Program-made: the position numbers and the translations under genes
Part shown: one piece after another, positions 27,828 to 37,158 of the stretch
Layout of the letters: each line of letters begins with the position of its first letter
How positions within the stretch are numbered: position 1 is the first letter of the stretch
From: Phycisphaeraceae bacterium
GTDB lineage: Bacteria > Planctomycetota > Phycisphaerae > Phycisphaerales > UBA1924
Direction of reading: 5' to 3'
Assembly (NCBI GenBank): GCA_019636845.1
Contig: JAHBWV010000001.1
Location: 744,001 to 808,000 of the forward strand
DNA length: 64,000 nt
Notes under the pieces: model-generated
Told to the model about the DNA's origin: nothing
The model's input: the letters and a program-made list of their open reading frames with translations, nothing else
Database searches by the model: none

Positions 27828-28235
27828 TTATGCCGCGCCGTTCCGGCGGTACCAGGGGGTGATGACCTCGTTATTGGCCGCGGCTCTTGCGAGGGTGCCG
27901 AGTGCCCGCGCCAAAGCCTCGCCTGTCTCAACGAAGGCGACCCCGATTTCGTGACGACGGAAGCCGACGCGGCGGATCCAGGTGATCCGGACCGGAGCGA
28001 GCATCGGTCCGTCGAGAGTCTCGATGGTCATGCTGAATGCATCACCCTTGCGCACGGAGAGCTTGCCCGTCGTGCGAATGCGAAGCCCCGAAGCGGACAG
28101 GTCGAGCACTTCGCCCAGGGTGCAGTAGATATCGTGGCACTTGACGCGGCCGTGCCTGCGATGGTTCTTGTGTGATTGCTCCGGCCCTCTCCAGACCGTG
28201 TGCTTTCCCGGGTTGTCGGGAGTAGAGGCAGGCAT
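27828..28235 (-). CDS. PilZ-domain protein
   Basis: 135 residues. The c-di-GMP binding pattern is seen as HRRHGRVKC near the N-terminus, then EVLDLSASGLRIRT (D-x-S-x-x-G) 15 residues later. Body follows PilZ with TWIRRVGFRRHEIGVAFVE. Likely a cytosolic receptor for c-di-GMP, target unknown. No operon partner close by. Confidence 0.85.
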   Translation of the reverse strand: MPASTPDNPGKHTVWRGPEQSHKNHRRHGRVKCHDIYCTLGEVLDLSASGLRIRTTGKLSVRKGDAFSMTIETLDGPMLAPVRITWIRRVGFRRHEIGVAFVETGEALARALGTLARAAANNEVITPWYRRNGAA

Positions 28236-28351
28236 CGCAACGGGTCGTATCGACAGGATGGCCCCGGCTGTTCAGCGAACACAGGGCTTTCCCGGGGGTG
28301 CTCTTGCATGAGACGGGGGGCAGATGCGGCTAGAGCGATCGGCAGGCGTGG

Positions 28352-29338
28352 TTATCGAACCCTGCGGACAGCACTGGTCATTCGAGTCTCATAGACGAGC
28401 GGTGGGTTGTCGTACTTGAACTCGGTCCTGACGTCGAGTTTGTTGAGTTGTCCGCGTTGGGTGTCCCAGTCGTATTCACCCTCATAGGTGAATGCCTTGA
28501 TCGGCTCGCTCTGTTCGGAGGCCTTGGATCTGGCTTTCGCGGATGAGCCGGCTCCTTGTCCTTGCGAGGCCGGTGGCTCGATCTTCCCGGAGATGGAGAC
28601 CTTCGCGGTTGTGCTTGTGGAGCTCTTGAGGCGGTGCGTGGTGATCATGTTCATGCCGAGCCCGCCGAGCGTGTCGGTGTTGGTCCATGTCTCGCGTGGC
28701 TTCACGAGCCCCGTCGGGTGTCCCATGGAGAGAAGTTCGCCGAAGGGGATGCCGATGCCGCCGGGAACGGACATCAGACCGCCGAGCCCTGCGTTCGTGA
28801 GTGCGGAGTGAGAGCCGGCACCGGGGAGAGTGGAGGGCGCGGAGATGGACGCGATGCGTCCGGAGGGCTCGATCTGGATGAGAACGCTGCTTCCGGCCAT
28901 CTTGGCGAACGCTTCGAGCGCGCGGGTGTCGTTCTGGTCGGCGTTTCTCGGGCTTTGTGGCTTTGCCGAGTCGAAGTTGATCGCGGTGCCATCGGTCTCC
29001 AGACGTGCCACGACGCGTTCGACGAGGAGTTCGACGGTGGAGCCCTTCTCGGTGTCGGACTCGATGACCTTGAGTTTCAGGTCGAGCTGCTGCTGGATCT
29101 TGGATGAGCCGTCGAATACGAGCGTGCCGGCGTCGCCCGCTTTGTACGACGTGGTGGTCTCGGTCCGCATCTCGTAGCGGATTTCCTGTCCTTTTTCGAG
29201 TTTCGGGCGCAGGTCGATGAGACGCTCGGTGGTGTTCTGGGCGAGGGCGATCGACGCGGTGCCCGAGACCAGGAACGCTGCGGCGATGAGGCGCGGCTGG
29301 GAGAACAGCGACGAGAACTTCATCAAGGTCGGCATCAT
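28352..29338 (-). CDS. Secreted hypothetical protein, DUF6263-like
   Basis: 328 residues. Signal peptide LIAAAFLVSGTASIALAQ; the mature part begins LRPKLEKGQEIRYEMRTETT and is beta-rich with a Ser/Ala-rich insert near residue 250. The opening reminds of DUF6263-type proteins, which have a repeated beta fold of unknown function, and the gene at 32923-33888 may be a distant relative. GGAG precedes the start. No enzyme motif seen. Confidence 0.55.
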   Translation of the reverse strand: MMPTLMKFSSLFSQPRLIAAAFLVSGTASIALAQNTTERLIDLRPKLEKGQEIRYEMRTETTTSYKAGDAGTLVFDGSSKIQQQLDLKLKVIESDTEKGSTVELLVERVVARLETDGTAINFDSAKPQSPRNADQNDTRALEAFAKMAGSSVLIQIEPSGRIASISAPSTLPGAGSHSALTNAGLGGLMSVPGGIGIPFGELLSMGHPTGLVKPRETWTNTDTLGGLGMNMITTHRLKSSTSTTAKVSISGKIEPPASQGQGAGSSAKARSKASEQSEPIKAFTYEGEYDWDTQRGQLNKLDVRTEFKYDNPPLVYETRMTSAVRRVR

Positions 29339-29685
29339 GGTTGGCTCCGCGTGGTGGTGGTGCTCGGTGTACGGGAATGAGAGGTGCTCACTGGCTCACG
29401 CATTGGACGAGCCCTTGCTGCGAGTACGCAAGAAACGGAGCGTTGCAGCGGGTACGGGCCGAGCGGTGGTGATCTATATACGTTCTTTATATTTTACAAA
29501 GTCTTGGTGTGTCTGGTGTTGCGGCTTGATTGCATGTCTTCATTCCGGCTACCGAATCCGGCGGCATTGGGGTCTCGAACGCTCGTGCGATAGGGTGAAT
29601 GCCTCAGGCATTAAAAGGGTCGGGTGGTTGCTCGGCCTGGTTCCGGATTTTCTGTCCTGCAACATCGCACAGAAAGGAGCAGTCC
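29339..29685. other. Gap between the divergent secreted-protein genes
   Basis: 347 bases. Contains an AT-rich stretch (about 29470-29510) fit for promoters and a small hairpin AATGCC/GGCATT at 29598-29612. No coding frame I trust. Confidence 0.5.
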
Positions 29686-31143
29686 ATGTCAAGTGTCGCA
29701 CACGTCTCGTTCCGGGGGAGTCGGAAGTCGCGTGGTTTGGGCCTTGCATTGGTGGTTTCGATGGCCGCGGGTCAGGCGTTTGCGGGGACGCTTCGGGTCC
29801 CGTCTGAGTTCCCAACGATCCAGAGCGCGATCGACGCGGCGGTATCGGGGGATGAGGTGCTGGTTTCGCCCGGTGTGTACACCGAGGCGATCAATCTGCG
29901 CGGCAAGGCCATCGTTGTGCGGTCAGAGGCGGGTCCTGATTCGACGGTCATCGACGGGGGCGGGCTTGCTCGGTATGTGGTCACCATCAACAGCGGCGAG
30001 ACCGCTCAGACGGTGGTTCGTGGCTTCACCGTGCGGGGCGGTCTGGGTGTCACGGGTGGTTCTGGCCCTGCGGGTGGTGGTGTGCGGATCGTTTCGTCCA
30101 GCCCGCGCCTTGAGAACCTCGTGATCAGCGGGAACTCGGGGGTGTTTGGTGGGGGCGTGTCGATCGTGGGTGGAGCTCCCGCACTGATCGACCTTACCGT
30201 CGTGAACAACAACGCGAACAGCGGCGGGGGCATCTACGCGGAACTGGCGAGCACGCGCATCGAGGGGCTCGTGGCGTCGGGCAACCGGGCGATCAACAAC
30301 GGCGGCGCGGTCGCGATCGCGGGCGGATCCGTCACGATGACGGGAGCAGACCTCGAAGCGAACACGGCGGGCTCGTTCGGCGGTGCGATTTTCCTGAACC
30401 ACACCAACGCGCAGATCAGCATCGTCCATGCGAAGAACAACGGCGAGATGACGGTTGACGCGTACGGCACGCAGACATTCCACACGTTCGGGGGCGGGGG
30501 CGTCTACGCCACCAGCACCACCGGGCGTATCGAGCGTGCGACATTCACCGACAACAAGGCGGCGGCGGGCGCGGGCGTCTACGTCGCGAGCGGCAACGGC
30601 CTGACGATCGTGAACACCGTGGTTGCGAGGAACATCGCCGGGATCGGTGGTGCGGGCGTCTGGGCGAACAGCGCGAGCCCGACGATTGTCAACTGCACGA
30701 TCGTGAACAATCGTCCGGGCGGGATCTACACCACGTTCAACTCGTTCCCGATCGTTCGGAACACGGTTCTTTCCAAGAATGTCTTCGGCGCGATCACTGG
30801 TGTCGAGATCTACGGCAACGGGAACACGTCGATCTCGGACAGCGTGGTGCGAGGCCCGATCCTCGCGGGCGCGACTGTCGGTCCTCGCGTGATCGACGCC
30901 GATCCTCGTCTTGATGCCACGTTTGCACCACTGGCGGGTTCGCCGCTGATCGACGCCGGGAACAACGGCTTCGTGCCGGCGGATGTCAGAACGGACCTTC
31001 GCGGGAAGCGTCGGTTTGTGGATGATCCTGCGACGGCGGACACCGGGGTGGGGACCACGCCGATTGTCGATATCGGTGCGGTCGAGTTTGTTCCGCCTCT
31101 TGCGCCTCGAACCTCGACGCATTCTCGTCCGCAGCCGCGCTGA
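29686..31143 (+). CDS. Secreted right-handed parallel beta-helix protein
   Basis: 485 residues from ATG 29686, after AGAAAGGAG. Signal peptide (LALVVSMAAGQAFA) then TLRVPSEFPTIQSAIDAAVS and VLVSPGVYTEAINLRGKAIV, the start of a pectate-lyase-like beta-helix; the middle is a run of short repeats rich in Gly, Asn, and Ile/Val coils. The end (GSPLIDAGNNG, DLRGKRRFVD and VDIGAVEF) is the choice-of-anchor Q type close. Possibly polysaccharide binding or surface adhesion; catalytic residues are not evident. Confidence 0.85.
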   Translation: MSSVAHVSFRGSRKSRGLGLALVVSMAAGQAFAGTLRVPSEFPTIQSAIDAAVSGDEVLVSPGVYTEAINLRGKAIVVRSEAGPDSTVIDGGGLARYVVTINSGETAQTVVRGFTVRGGLGVTGGSGPAGGGVRIVSSSPRLENLVISGNSGVFGGGVSIVGGAPALIDLTVVNNNANSGGGIYAELASTRIEGLVASGNRAINNGGAVAIAGGSVTMTGADLEANTAGSFGGAIFLNHTNAQISIVHAKNNGEMTVDAYGTQTFHTFGGGGVYATSTTGRIERATFTDNKAAAGAGVYVASGNGLTIVNTVVARNIAGIGGAGVWANSASPTIVNCTIVNNRPGGIYTTFNSFPIVRNTVLSKNVFGAITGVEIYGNGNTSISDSVVRGPILAGATVGPRVIDADPRLDATFAPLAGSPLIDAGNNGFVPADVRTDLRGKRRFVDDPATADTGVGTTPIVDIGAVEFVPPLAPRTSTHSRPQPR

Positions 31144-31167
31144 ATTGTGAGTGATCCAGAGTACGAG

Positions 31168-31192
31168 GCCCCGGGTCGATCTGGCCCGGGGC
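31168..31192 (+). terminator. Terminator after beta-helix gene
   Basis: GCCCCGGG / CCCGGGGC, eight pairs, loop nine bases, followed by TCTTTGTT. Confidence 0.7.
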
Positions 31193-31193
31193 T

Positions 31194-31655
31194 CTTTGTT
31201 ACGGGCGTTCGACGTGGCTTGTTGGTATAGAAGGGAACGGGGGCACGCTCACACCACGTGCCCCCGGGGGAGAAAGTCGTGTGCCGGCGTCAGGGCGTCG
31301 TGATGCATGACGCCGGCAATGTGTCTCTCAGTTCGACCTATGACTCTCCAGCGAACCGAGATGCTCGAACTCCATCGCGTTGCCCGATGCACGACGCCGC
31401 ACCGTGCGACGCACCCCGACGAGAACCGACCCGACGATCCCACTTTCAATCCGCGTCGGCACGGCACCTTCCCGAGAGAGCGCACGGAGATCCTGACGCT
31501 CGGACTGGAGCCGGCGTGTGGGTCAACGCACGTGCGGTGTCGGGGTGGGGGCCATCCGTGCCGCGCGGCCCTCTCTCTCTCGCGCGGGGCCCGGCGTATC
31601 CGCCGGCTGTGTCATGCCTTCCTGGCGCGGACGGGTTCGATGAGCCCGAGTCGCG
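31194..31655. other. Unassigned region with hairpin
   Basis: 462 bases. A second GC stem GGGGGCACG / CGTGCCCCC at 31239-31265 is present. Overlapping open frames here have no recognisable protein character and are left out. Confidence 0.4.
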
Positions 31656-31886
31656 TCATGACGCCGACGCCTGCTCTATCTCCCATCGCGTGTAATCGCA
31701 GAGGACCTTGGGCTGGTTCGGCGCGCCGAGCAGCTCGATGGGAGCGATGGTCCCTCCGCGGGTGTCGATCTTGTACTCGTCGAGTGCGGCCATGATCGCG
31801 TCGGCGGCGTCCATGAGTCGCACTGGATCGAGTGGAGCGGGCTTGCCCGGCTCCGTGTTCTCTTTGTCTCTTTCATCCTTTCTCAT
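31656..31886 (-). CDS. Small hypothetical protein, 76 aa
   Basis: ATG at 31886 has a strong AGGAGG seven bases ahead. The N-terminal 15 residues are charged; the rest, including LMDAADAIMAALDEYKIDTR and then GTIAPIELLGAPNQPKVLCD, looks like folded protein. Unknown function. The convincing ribosome binding site and sensible composition make it likely to be real. Confidence 0.6.
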   Translation of the reverse strand: MRKDERDKENTEPGKPAPLDPVRLMDAADAIMAALDEYKIDTRGGTIAPIELLGAPNQPKVLCDYTRWEIEQASAS

Positions 31887-32283
31887 GACCCGGCCCTCCT
31901 GCTTTCTCTTTGATGCTGCTCAGGGCTCTCTGTCTCCGTTCCGCATTGCCTCGGGTGTTCCGCTCACACCACGGATACACCCGCCGATGCGCCATCCTTG
32001 CGCATCCTTCGCCAACCCTGGCCAGTACCCGTCGGTTCTCGGGCTCTTTCTGGCCCTTCCTACGCTCTTTGGCTTGCCCACTTTCGCATGGCCACGAGCA
32101 TTCCACTCAACACATCACTATTCGATTCGCGTCGTTGAGGGATGCAATTCCGTAGGGAACTCGCCCCTTTTCTTTGTGATTCGGTGAATCTGAATTGCTG
32201 GGAAAAAGAGGTGCGGAATCGGCGCGGATCCGACGCGTGAGTGTCTCGCCCGCGTTCTGGGGCTTCGCGGTTTCGTGACTCAG
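31887..32283. other. Unassigned region
   Basis: 397 bases between two minus-strand genes. AT-richer in its right half. I see no gene, RNA or repeat that I can support. Confidence 0.4.
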
Positions 32284-32628
32284 TTACTCTGTTGCTGTGT
32301 CACTTCTCTTCCACGCGTAGTCCTTGTCTTTGGAGAGCGCGGTTGCGCCGAGGTTGATGCAGCGCCCGCAGATCACGGAGCCCTCGACCCACGGGCTCTC
32401 CCACGCGGGATCATCGCGATGCTCCAGACACATCGTGCAGGTGCGATGGCTCGTCACAAGCGTGCCGCCATCCAGCAGCTTGCACGCGGTCTTCAGGCAG
32501 ACGCCGCAGATGATGCTCCCCTGGTGGCCTTCGACCAGCGGCAGGTCGTCGGTCCACTCGCGCGCACAGAAGTTGCAGAGCACGTCGCTCTGGTCCACGC
32601 TCATCGGATCTGCGCCGGGTTTCAGCAC
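32284..32628 (-). CDS. Zinc-finger-like small protein with four CxxC pairs
   Basis: 114 residues. Four Cys-x-x-Cys pairs are seen (VLCNFCARE, IICGVCLK, RTCTMCLEH, VICGRCI), arranged as two similar halves, each able to hold a zinc ion like the ClpX-type C4 zinc finger. No other domain. Third gene of a minus-strand run with the 89-residue protein and a secreted protein; gap 28 bases. Role unknown; a protein-protein or nucleic-acid contact is plausible. Confidence 0.7.
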   Translation of the reverse strand: MLKPGADPMSVDQSDVLCNFCAREWTDDLPLVEGHQGSIICGVCLKTACKLLDGGTLVTSHRTCTMCLEHRDDPAWESPWVEGSVICGRCINLGATALSKDKDYAWKRSDTATE

Positions 32629-32656
32629 GCTGGCTCCTTTCGTTCGCTCACATCGC

Positions 32657-32926
32657 TCATTTGCTCAGTTTCTGCACCAGTTCGGCGAGGGCCTTGATGT
32701 CCTTGGTCCGGAGCACGGCCGCGGCGCGGGCCTCAACTTCGGGGAACTTGGCGAGGGCTGTCTCGACCGTCTTCCAGAGTTTGTCTTTCTTCTTGTCGGT
32801 CTCGGCAAGGTACAGCTCCGAGACCGCCTCCTGGAGTTTCGTCAGGGAGATCGTGTCGAGGTTGCTGTAGTAGCGGTCAACGATTTTGCGCTGGGTGGAA
32901 CTCAACTCTTGCTTTGCCACGGTCAT
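32657..32926 (-). CDS. Small helical hypothetical protein, 89 aa
   Basis: Lys/Glu/Leu-rich and predicted all helical: SSTQRKIVDRYYSNLDTISL, then LQEAVSELYLAETDKKKDK and the end AALRTKDIKA-like segment. Its ATG overlaps the stop of the upstream gene by four bases. Unknown function; no zinc ligands or membrane spans. Confidence 0.65.
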   Translation of the reverse strand: MTVAKQELSSTQRKIVDRYYSNLDTISLTKLQEAVSELYLAETDKKKDKLWKTVETALAKFPEVEARAAAVLRTKDIKALAELVQKLSK

Positions 32927-33888
32927 TCCTCTATCTGTTCGATTTCAAAGCCGCCGACCGATTTCGTCATGTAGACGCCCTCCTTCGTCGGCATGCGGAC
33001 GTGCATCTCCGACGCGGTGTGAATGCGTGCGAAAACGGGAACTGCTCGTGAGAGGTCGAGCACGGCTTCGCCCGTGATCTCCGATTCTCTCGCGATCAAC
33101 TCGGTCTCTTGCCCGCCGATCATCACCTGTCCGGGCTGGCCGGACTGGCGCTGCGCTGTCGAGATTCGCAAGACGGTCCCTTCGATCGACTCAACACGGA
33201 ATCGCCTCTGAACGAGCGTTGAGCTTCCCTGAGCAGCGACGGCGAGGTGAACCTCCCATTCTGCGCCGACGCCCACCGGCCACTCGGGCAACTCGAACGG
33301 GCTCAGCATCGCCTGTGTCGTCATCGCCCATATCTCAAGCTCGGGACTTCTGATCTCGCTCGCGATGTCCTGCGAGACGAGTTCCATGCGTGGTGTGGTC
33401 ACGCGCCGAAGAACGAGGCCGGTCAGCCCGGACAGGTCCAGTTGCTTCACGATCCACCTTTGGCCGTCGGTCTCGCGTGGGGGGAGCGTGCGAACGCTCT
33501 CCACAATCTGGAAGACCTCCGTATGGTCATTCGCCTGCTCGGCACGAACCCGAGCACGAATCGCAATCACGACATCGGGCTCCGCGTCGGCTTTGATGAC
33601 CTGTTCGTCGATCGCGGACAATGTGCGATTGAACCTCGTGAGCCGCACACGTTGTGACGAGGAAGGTTCCGCCGTGTACCTCAGCACAACATGCGGTTCG
33701 GCGCCCGCGTGGATCAAACGCTCGCCCTCTTGCCAGGGGCCATATGGGACGACCAACGCGTCTGTCGCGCGCGAGACCGCACCGTCCGGACTCTGTGCCG
33801 ACGTGACGCCGATTTGTGCGCACCCCAAAGCGATGCATGCCGCGAGTGAGCCATGCAGCCGGGCGCGAGTTGTTCCATGATCTCTCAA
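32923..33888 (-). CDS. Secreted hypothetical protein, 321 aa
   Basis: Signal peptide LAACIALGCAQIGVTSAQ; the rest is beta-rich with no recognised domain. The overall plan (signal, then VVLRYTAEPSSSQRVRLTRF style strands) may be distantly like the 28352-29338 protein. First gene of a three-gene minus-strand run ending with the CxxC protein, divergent from sucC. Confidence 0.6.
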   Translation of the reverse strand: MRDHGTTRARLHGSLAACIALGCAQIGVTSAQSPDGAVSRATDALVVPYGPWQEGERLIHAGAEPHVVLRYTAEPSSSQRVRLTRFNRTLSAIDEQVIKADAEPDVVIAIRARVRAEQANDHTEVFQIVESVRTLPPRETDGQRWIVKQLDLSGLTGLVLRRVTTPRMELVSQDIASEIRSPELEIWAMTTQAMLSPFELPEWPVGVGAEWEVHLAVAAQGSSTLVQRRFRVESIEGTVLRISTAQRQSGQPGQVMIGGQETELIARESEITGEAVLDLSRAVPVFARIHTASEMHVRMPTKEGVYMTKSVGGFEIEQIEE

Positions 33889-34015
33889 GTCATGTCCCCT
33901 TCAACTCACACTATAACGTACCGATCCTCGCCGCCCGCACCCCCCGTGGACCCGCGCGGCCGTTCCACTTCCTGCCTGCCATTCCCCTACACTCTCGCCC
34001 ATTCCGGAGTCCCCC

Positions 34016-35257
34016 ATGAAGATCCACGAATACCAGGGCCGTCAGCTCCTCGCCTCCTTCGGCATCCCCGTCCCCGCAGGCACGCTCGTCGAATCCATCG
34101 AGCAGGCCGCCACTACCTATAAACAAGTCGCGGCGGAGTCCGGCTCGGATCTGGTCGTCGTCAAGGCCCAGGTCCACGCCGGAGGTCGGGGGAAGGCCGG
34201 ATTCGTGAAGCTGGTTCGGTCCGCGGAGGAGGCCGAGAAGGCCGCCCGCTTCATGCTGACCAACCGCATGGTCTCCGTCCAGACCGGCCCGGAGGGGCTG
34301 GAGGTCACGAAGCTCCTGTTCGCCGCGGGCGTCGATATTGCCGATCGCAGCGGGGGCGGGAAGGAAGAGTTCTACCTCGCCGTCACAACGGATCGGGCCA
34401 CCCGTCGCAACATCCTGATCGCGTCGCGGCAGGGGGGCGTGGACATCGAGCAGGTGGCGCACGACACGCCGGAGGCGATCATCAAGGAGCCGCTGCATCC
34501 CTTGATGGGCCTCCAGCCGCACCAGGCGCGGCGGGTCGCGTTCGACCTCGGCTTCAAGGGCTCGCAGATCAACCAGGCCGCCAAGATCATGGCCGCGCTC
34601 GCCAAGCTGTTTGAGGCCAAGGACTGCACGCTCGCCGAGATCAATCCTCTGATCATCACGCCGGGCACCGCGACGCACCCCGATGGCCAGGTCCTTGCGA
34701 TCGACGCCAAGTTCTCCTTCGATGACAACGCCACCTTCCGCCACAAGGACATCCAGGCGATGTTCGATCCGACGGAAGAGAACCCCGCCGAACTCCGCGC
34801 CCAGCGCTTCGGCCTCTCCTACATCGCTCTCGATGGCAACATCGGCTGCCTCGTCAACGGCGCGGGTCTGGCCATGGCCACCATGGACATCGTCAAGCTT
34901 CACGGCGGCTCGCCCGCCAACTTCCTCGATGTCGGCGGCAGCGCAACCGAAGAAGCCGTCACCGAGGCCTTCTCCATCATTCTCTCCGATCACAACGTCA
35001 AAGGCGTGATGGTCAACATCTTCGGCGGCATCATGCGCTGCGACGTCATCGCCGCGGGCATTATCAACGCCGCGACCAAGCACAAGAACCCCGATGGCTC
35101 AACGGGCTTCAAGGTGCCGCTGGTCGTGCGGCTCGAGGGCACGAACGTGGATGCCGGGCGCAAACTCCTCGCCGATGCTAAGAGCTCTCTGCCCACCCTC
35201 CAGCCCGCGACGGATCTGACCGACGCCGCGATGAAGGTGTGCAAGGCGGTGGGGTAA
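34016..35257 (+). CDS. sucC: Succinyl-CoA synthetase (ADP-forming) beta subunit
   Basis: 413 residues, somewhat longer than the usual 390. MKIHEYQGRQLLASFGIPVP, VVKAQVHAGGRGKAG, the NPLIITP metal region, LDGNIGCLVNGAGLAMATMD and the VNIFGGIMRCDVIA motif are intact. Works with SucD to make succinate and ATP in the TCA cycle. sucD is not next to it nor in the window; instead two short-spaced, low-GC genes follow. Confidence 0.96.
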   Translation: MKIHEYQGRQLLASFGIPVPAGTLVESIEQAATTYKQVAAESGSDLVVVKAQVHAGGRGKAGFVKLVRSAEEAEKAARFMLTNRMVSVQTGPEGLEVTKLLFAAGVDIADRSGGGKEEFYLAVTTDRATRRNILIASRQGGVDIEQVAHDTPEAIIKEPLHPLMGLQPHQARRVAFDLGFKGSQINQAAKIMAALAKLFEAKDCTLAEINPLIITPGTATHPDGQVLAIDAKFSFDDNATFRHKDIQAMFDPTEENPAELRAQRFGLSYIALDGNIGCLVNGAGLAMATMDIVKLHGGSPANFLDVGGSATEEAVTEAFSIILSDHNVKGVMVNIFGGIMRCDVIAAGIINAATKHKNPDGSTGFKVPLVVRLEGTNVDAGRKLLADAKSSLPTLQPATDLTDAAMKVCKAVG

Positions 35258-35262
35258 GAAGC

Positions 35263-35481
35263 ATGGGCTTCTTGGTTCTCATCGGTATGGTGGTCGCACT
35301 TGGACTCGCTATCAGCGCAGTCGTCTTTCTACTCGATGTGCTAGCTTTCCGGGAACTTTCGCGAGCCGGTCCTACTCTTGAAGCACTGGCGAACCAGATT
35401 GAAGCCGACGTAAGACGCACAGCAGAAACTCGACCGATTATTCCACCATCACCGAAAGTAGCGCATGGGGACTCGCCATGA
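35263..35481 (+). CDS. Small single-span membrane protein
   Basis: 72 residues from ATG 35263, five bases after the sucC stop. One hydrophobic span (LVLIGMVVALGLAISAVVFL) and a basic, Pro-rich tail. Low GC like the following nuclease gene, whose ATG overlaps its stop by four bases. Function unknown; likely coupled to the nuclease. Confidence 0.6.
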   Translation: MGFLVLIGMVVALGLAISAVVFLLDVLAFRELSRAGPTLEALANQIEADVRRTAETRPIIPPSPKVAHGDSP

Positions 35482-36680
35482 CGCTTTCGAGCCGGGAGAG
35501 GTTAATTGCGGGCGATCTATCGAACGCGGAGCACGACAGTTCCGTGCGGTCACGCCTCATAGCAATGGCTCGTAGAGTGATATGGAACCATGATCGCATC
35601 GCTAAGGAAGTCGCTCATGCAGAGCAGATGCTTGCGGAAGCTCGCAGGATGTACGCAGATCTCGAGGTACACAAGGCCAACTTTGATCGATTAGTCAAGG
35701 AGAAGACTATTGCATTCCCTTGGCTCGCGCATGCTATTGCCGACTACTACGCGTTATGTGAAGACCGGCTCGCGAGGCAACTTGACACCAAGCAGCGACC
35801 GGCACCAAGAGCTGCGGAGGAGATTCGGGAGGCATCTCGTCGGAGACGAGAGGCCGAGAGGCTTCTTCGACTTGCCGAGTACAAGACGCGATACTACGAA
35901 TCACTGTTTCCATGGCTGACAGAACTTGTCGACGAATCTGTTGCCGACGACGTTGTGGCGGCTACGCAACCTGAGGCTTCAGCAGAAGATCCTGTATCAA
36001 CATGGCTGACTGCCGCAGAGTACCAGAAGTTGACGCCAAGCGTGCGCAACCAGATCGCGCTGGATCGCTACAAGGCGCGAACGAAGTCCAAGTGGGAGAT
36101 TGGCAGAGACTACGAGCGCTTTATCGGGTACTGCTATGAACGGGACGGGTATCACGTCTCTTACAAGGGTGCAGTTGATGGCTTTGATGATCTAGGACGA
36201 GATCTCATCGCATCCAAGCAGGGGGAGGTGCTGATTATCCAATGCAAGTACTGGTCGCAGCACAAAATGATTCATGAAAAGCATGTATTCCAGGTATTTG
36301 GTACAGCAGTTGAATACGACATGAGTACCGGGCCGGTCGCAAGTCGTGCCGCCGACAATCGAACCGCTCCGCTCCTATTTAGCCAACAGTCACAGATTCA
36401 ACCCGTATTGGTAGTATCAAACAAATGCAGCGATCGAGCGAGAGCGTTTGCGACACGACTCGGTGTCGTACTTCGCGAACAAGTACCCCTTGATAGCTAC
36501 CCTGTGATTAAGTGCAACGTATCGAGCTCGCGTCAGAGGATATATCACCTTCCGTTCGATCAGCAGTATGACCGTGTCGTAATCGAGCTGCGAAAGGGCG
36601 AGTGTTACGCTGACTCCGTGGCTGAGGCGGAGAGCATGGGCTTCCGCAGGGCTTTCCGGTGGAAGTCGGGCCAAGAATGA
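35478..36680 (+). CDS. Restriction-endonuclease-like (Mrr-type) protein with Ada-like tail
   Basis: 400 residues. The N-terminal 150 are helical and charged (coiled coil-like). From about residue 195 an Mrr-like PD-(D/E)xK nuclease domain begins: YERFIGYCYERDGYHVSYKG, then FDDLGRDLIASKQGEVLIIQ and CKYWS, giving the Asp, Gln-x-Lys catalytic pattern. The last 60 residues (RIYHLPFDQQYDRVVIELRK, then DSVAEAESMGFRRAFRWK) look like the Ada zinc-binding domain but lack its cysteines. Lower GC than its neighbours. Possibly a modification-dependent nuclease of a defence locus; no methylase is adjacent. Confidence 0.8.
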   Translation: MTLSSRERLIAGDLSNAEHDSSVRSRLIAMARRVIWNHDRIAKEVAHAEQMLAEARRMYADLEVHKANFDRLVKEKTIAFPWLAHAIADYYALCEDRLARQLDTKQRPAPRAAEEIREASRRRREAERLLRLAEYKTRYYESLFPWLTELVDESVADDVVAATQPEASAEDPVSTWLTAAEYQKLTPSVRNQIALDRYKARTKSKWEIGRDYERFIGYCYERDGYHVSYKGAVDGFDDLGRDLIASKQGEVLIIQCKYWSQHKMIHEKHVFQVFGTAVEYDMSTGPVASRAADNRTAPLLFSQQSQIQPVLVVSNKCSDRARAFATRLGVVLREQVPLDSYPVIKCNVSSSRQRIYHLPFDQQYDRVVIELRKGECYADSVAEAESMGFRRAFRWKSGQE

Positions 36681-36686
36681 CACGAA

Positions 36687-36712
36687 GTGGCCCCGACCTT
36701 CCTTGAAAATGC
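36687..36712 (-). repeat. GTGGC...GCCAC repeat unit, copy 1
   Basis: In minus sense begins GTGGCATTTTCAAGG and ends AAGGTCGGGGCCAC; the ends are inverted complements. Compare copy 2 at 37159-37195. Confidence 0.5.
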
Positions 36713-37026
36713 CACTGCGATTGGCCGCTCGGCCCCAACCTCGGTCTCTTCCGCCACTCTCGTCGCGTCCGCAGGACGCCGGAATGTTGCCACGAGTGGG
36801 GGGCGCAGCGCCGTCCCGAAGCGACAAGCCAGCCCGTGGAACGCGACACCCCACGCCCCTCTTCCTTCTCCATCCCCTGCCCCGGCGCGCTGAGGCGTCA
36901 CGTGCCTCGCGTCCTGATCTCAGATGATGCGTCATCCTCTGCCGCACGAAGCCGGACGCGGAGTGCATCCGGAATCTCGGCATGCACCAAGCTCGCTTCT
37001 TCGCCGCTTCGGCGCACTGATGGTTG

Positions 37027-37047
37027 CCACGGGTTTCCAACCCGTGG
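37027..37047. repeat. Perfect inverted repeat CCACGGGTT/AACCCGTGG
   Basis: Nine-base arms separated by TCC. A hairpin of this kind is common as a dispersed intergenic element in planctomycete-like genomes, by recall. Confidence 0.6.
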
Positions 37048-37158
37048 AGAGCGACCCATCCAATCCCCTTCTTCCCTTTTTCATCCCCGCCCCCTGGGCG
37101 GACGACGCCTTCCCATGACCGCTCTCTAAAGCCCCAAGCCACATCACCCGAGCGGCAG

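Noticed and set aside
31258..31695. Plus-strand open frames of about 145-162 codons
   Set aside because: No ribosome binding site, His/Arg/Pro-rich composition, no similarity to known folds; overlap the better supported minus-strand gene at 31656.
31873..32106. Minus-strand 77-codon frame rich in Arg/Glu
   Set aside because: No start signal and poor composition; lies in the leader of the 76-residue gene.
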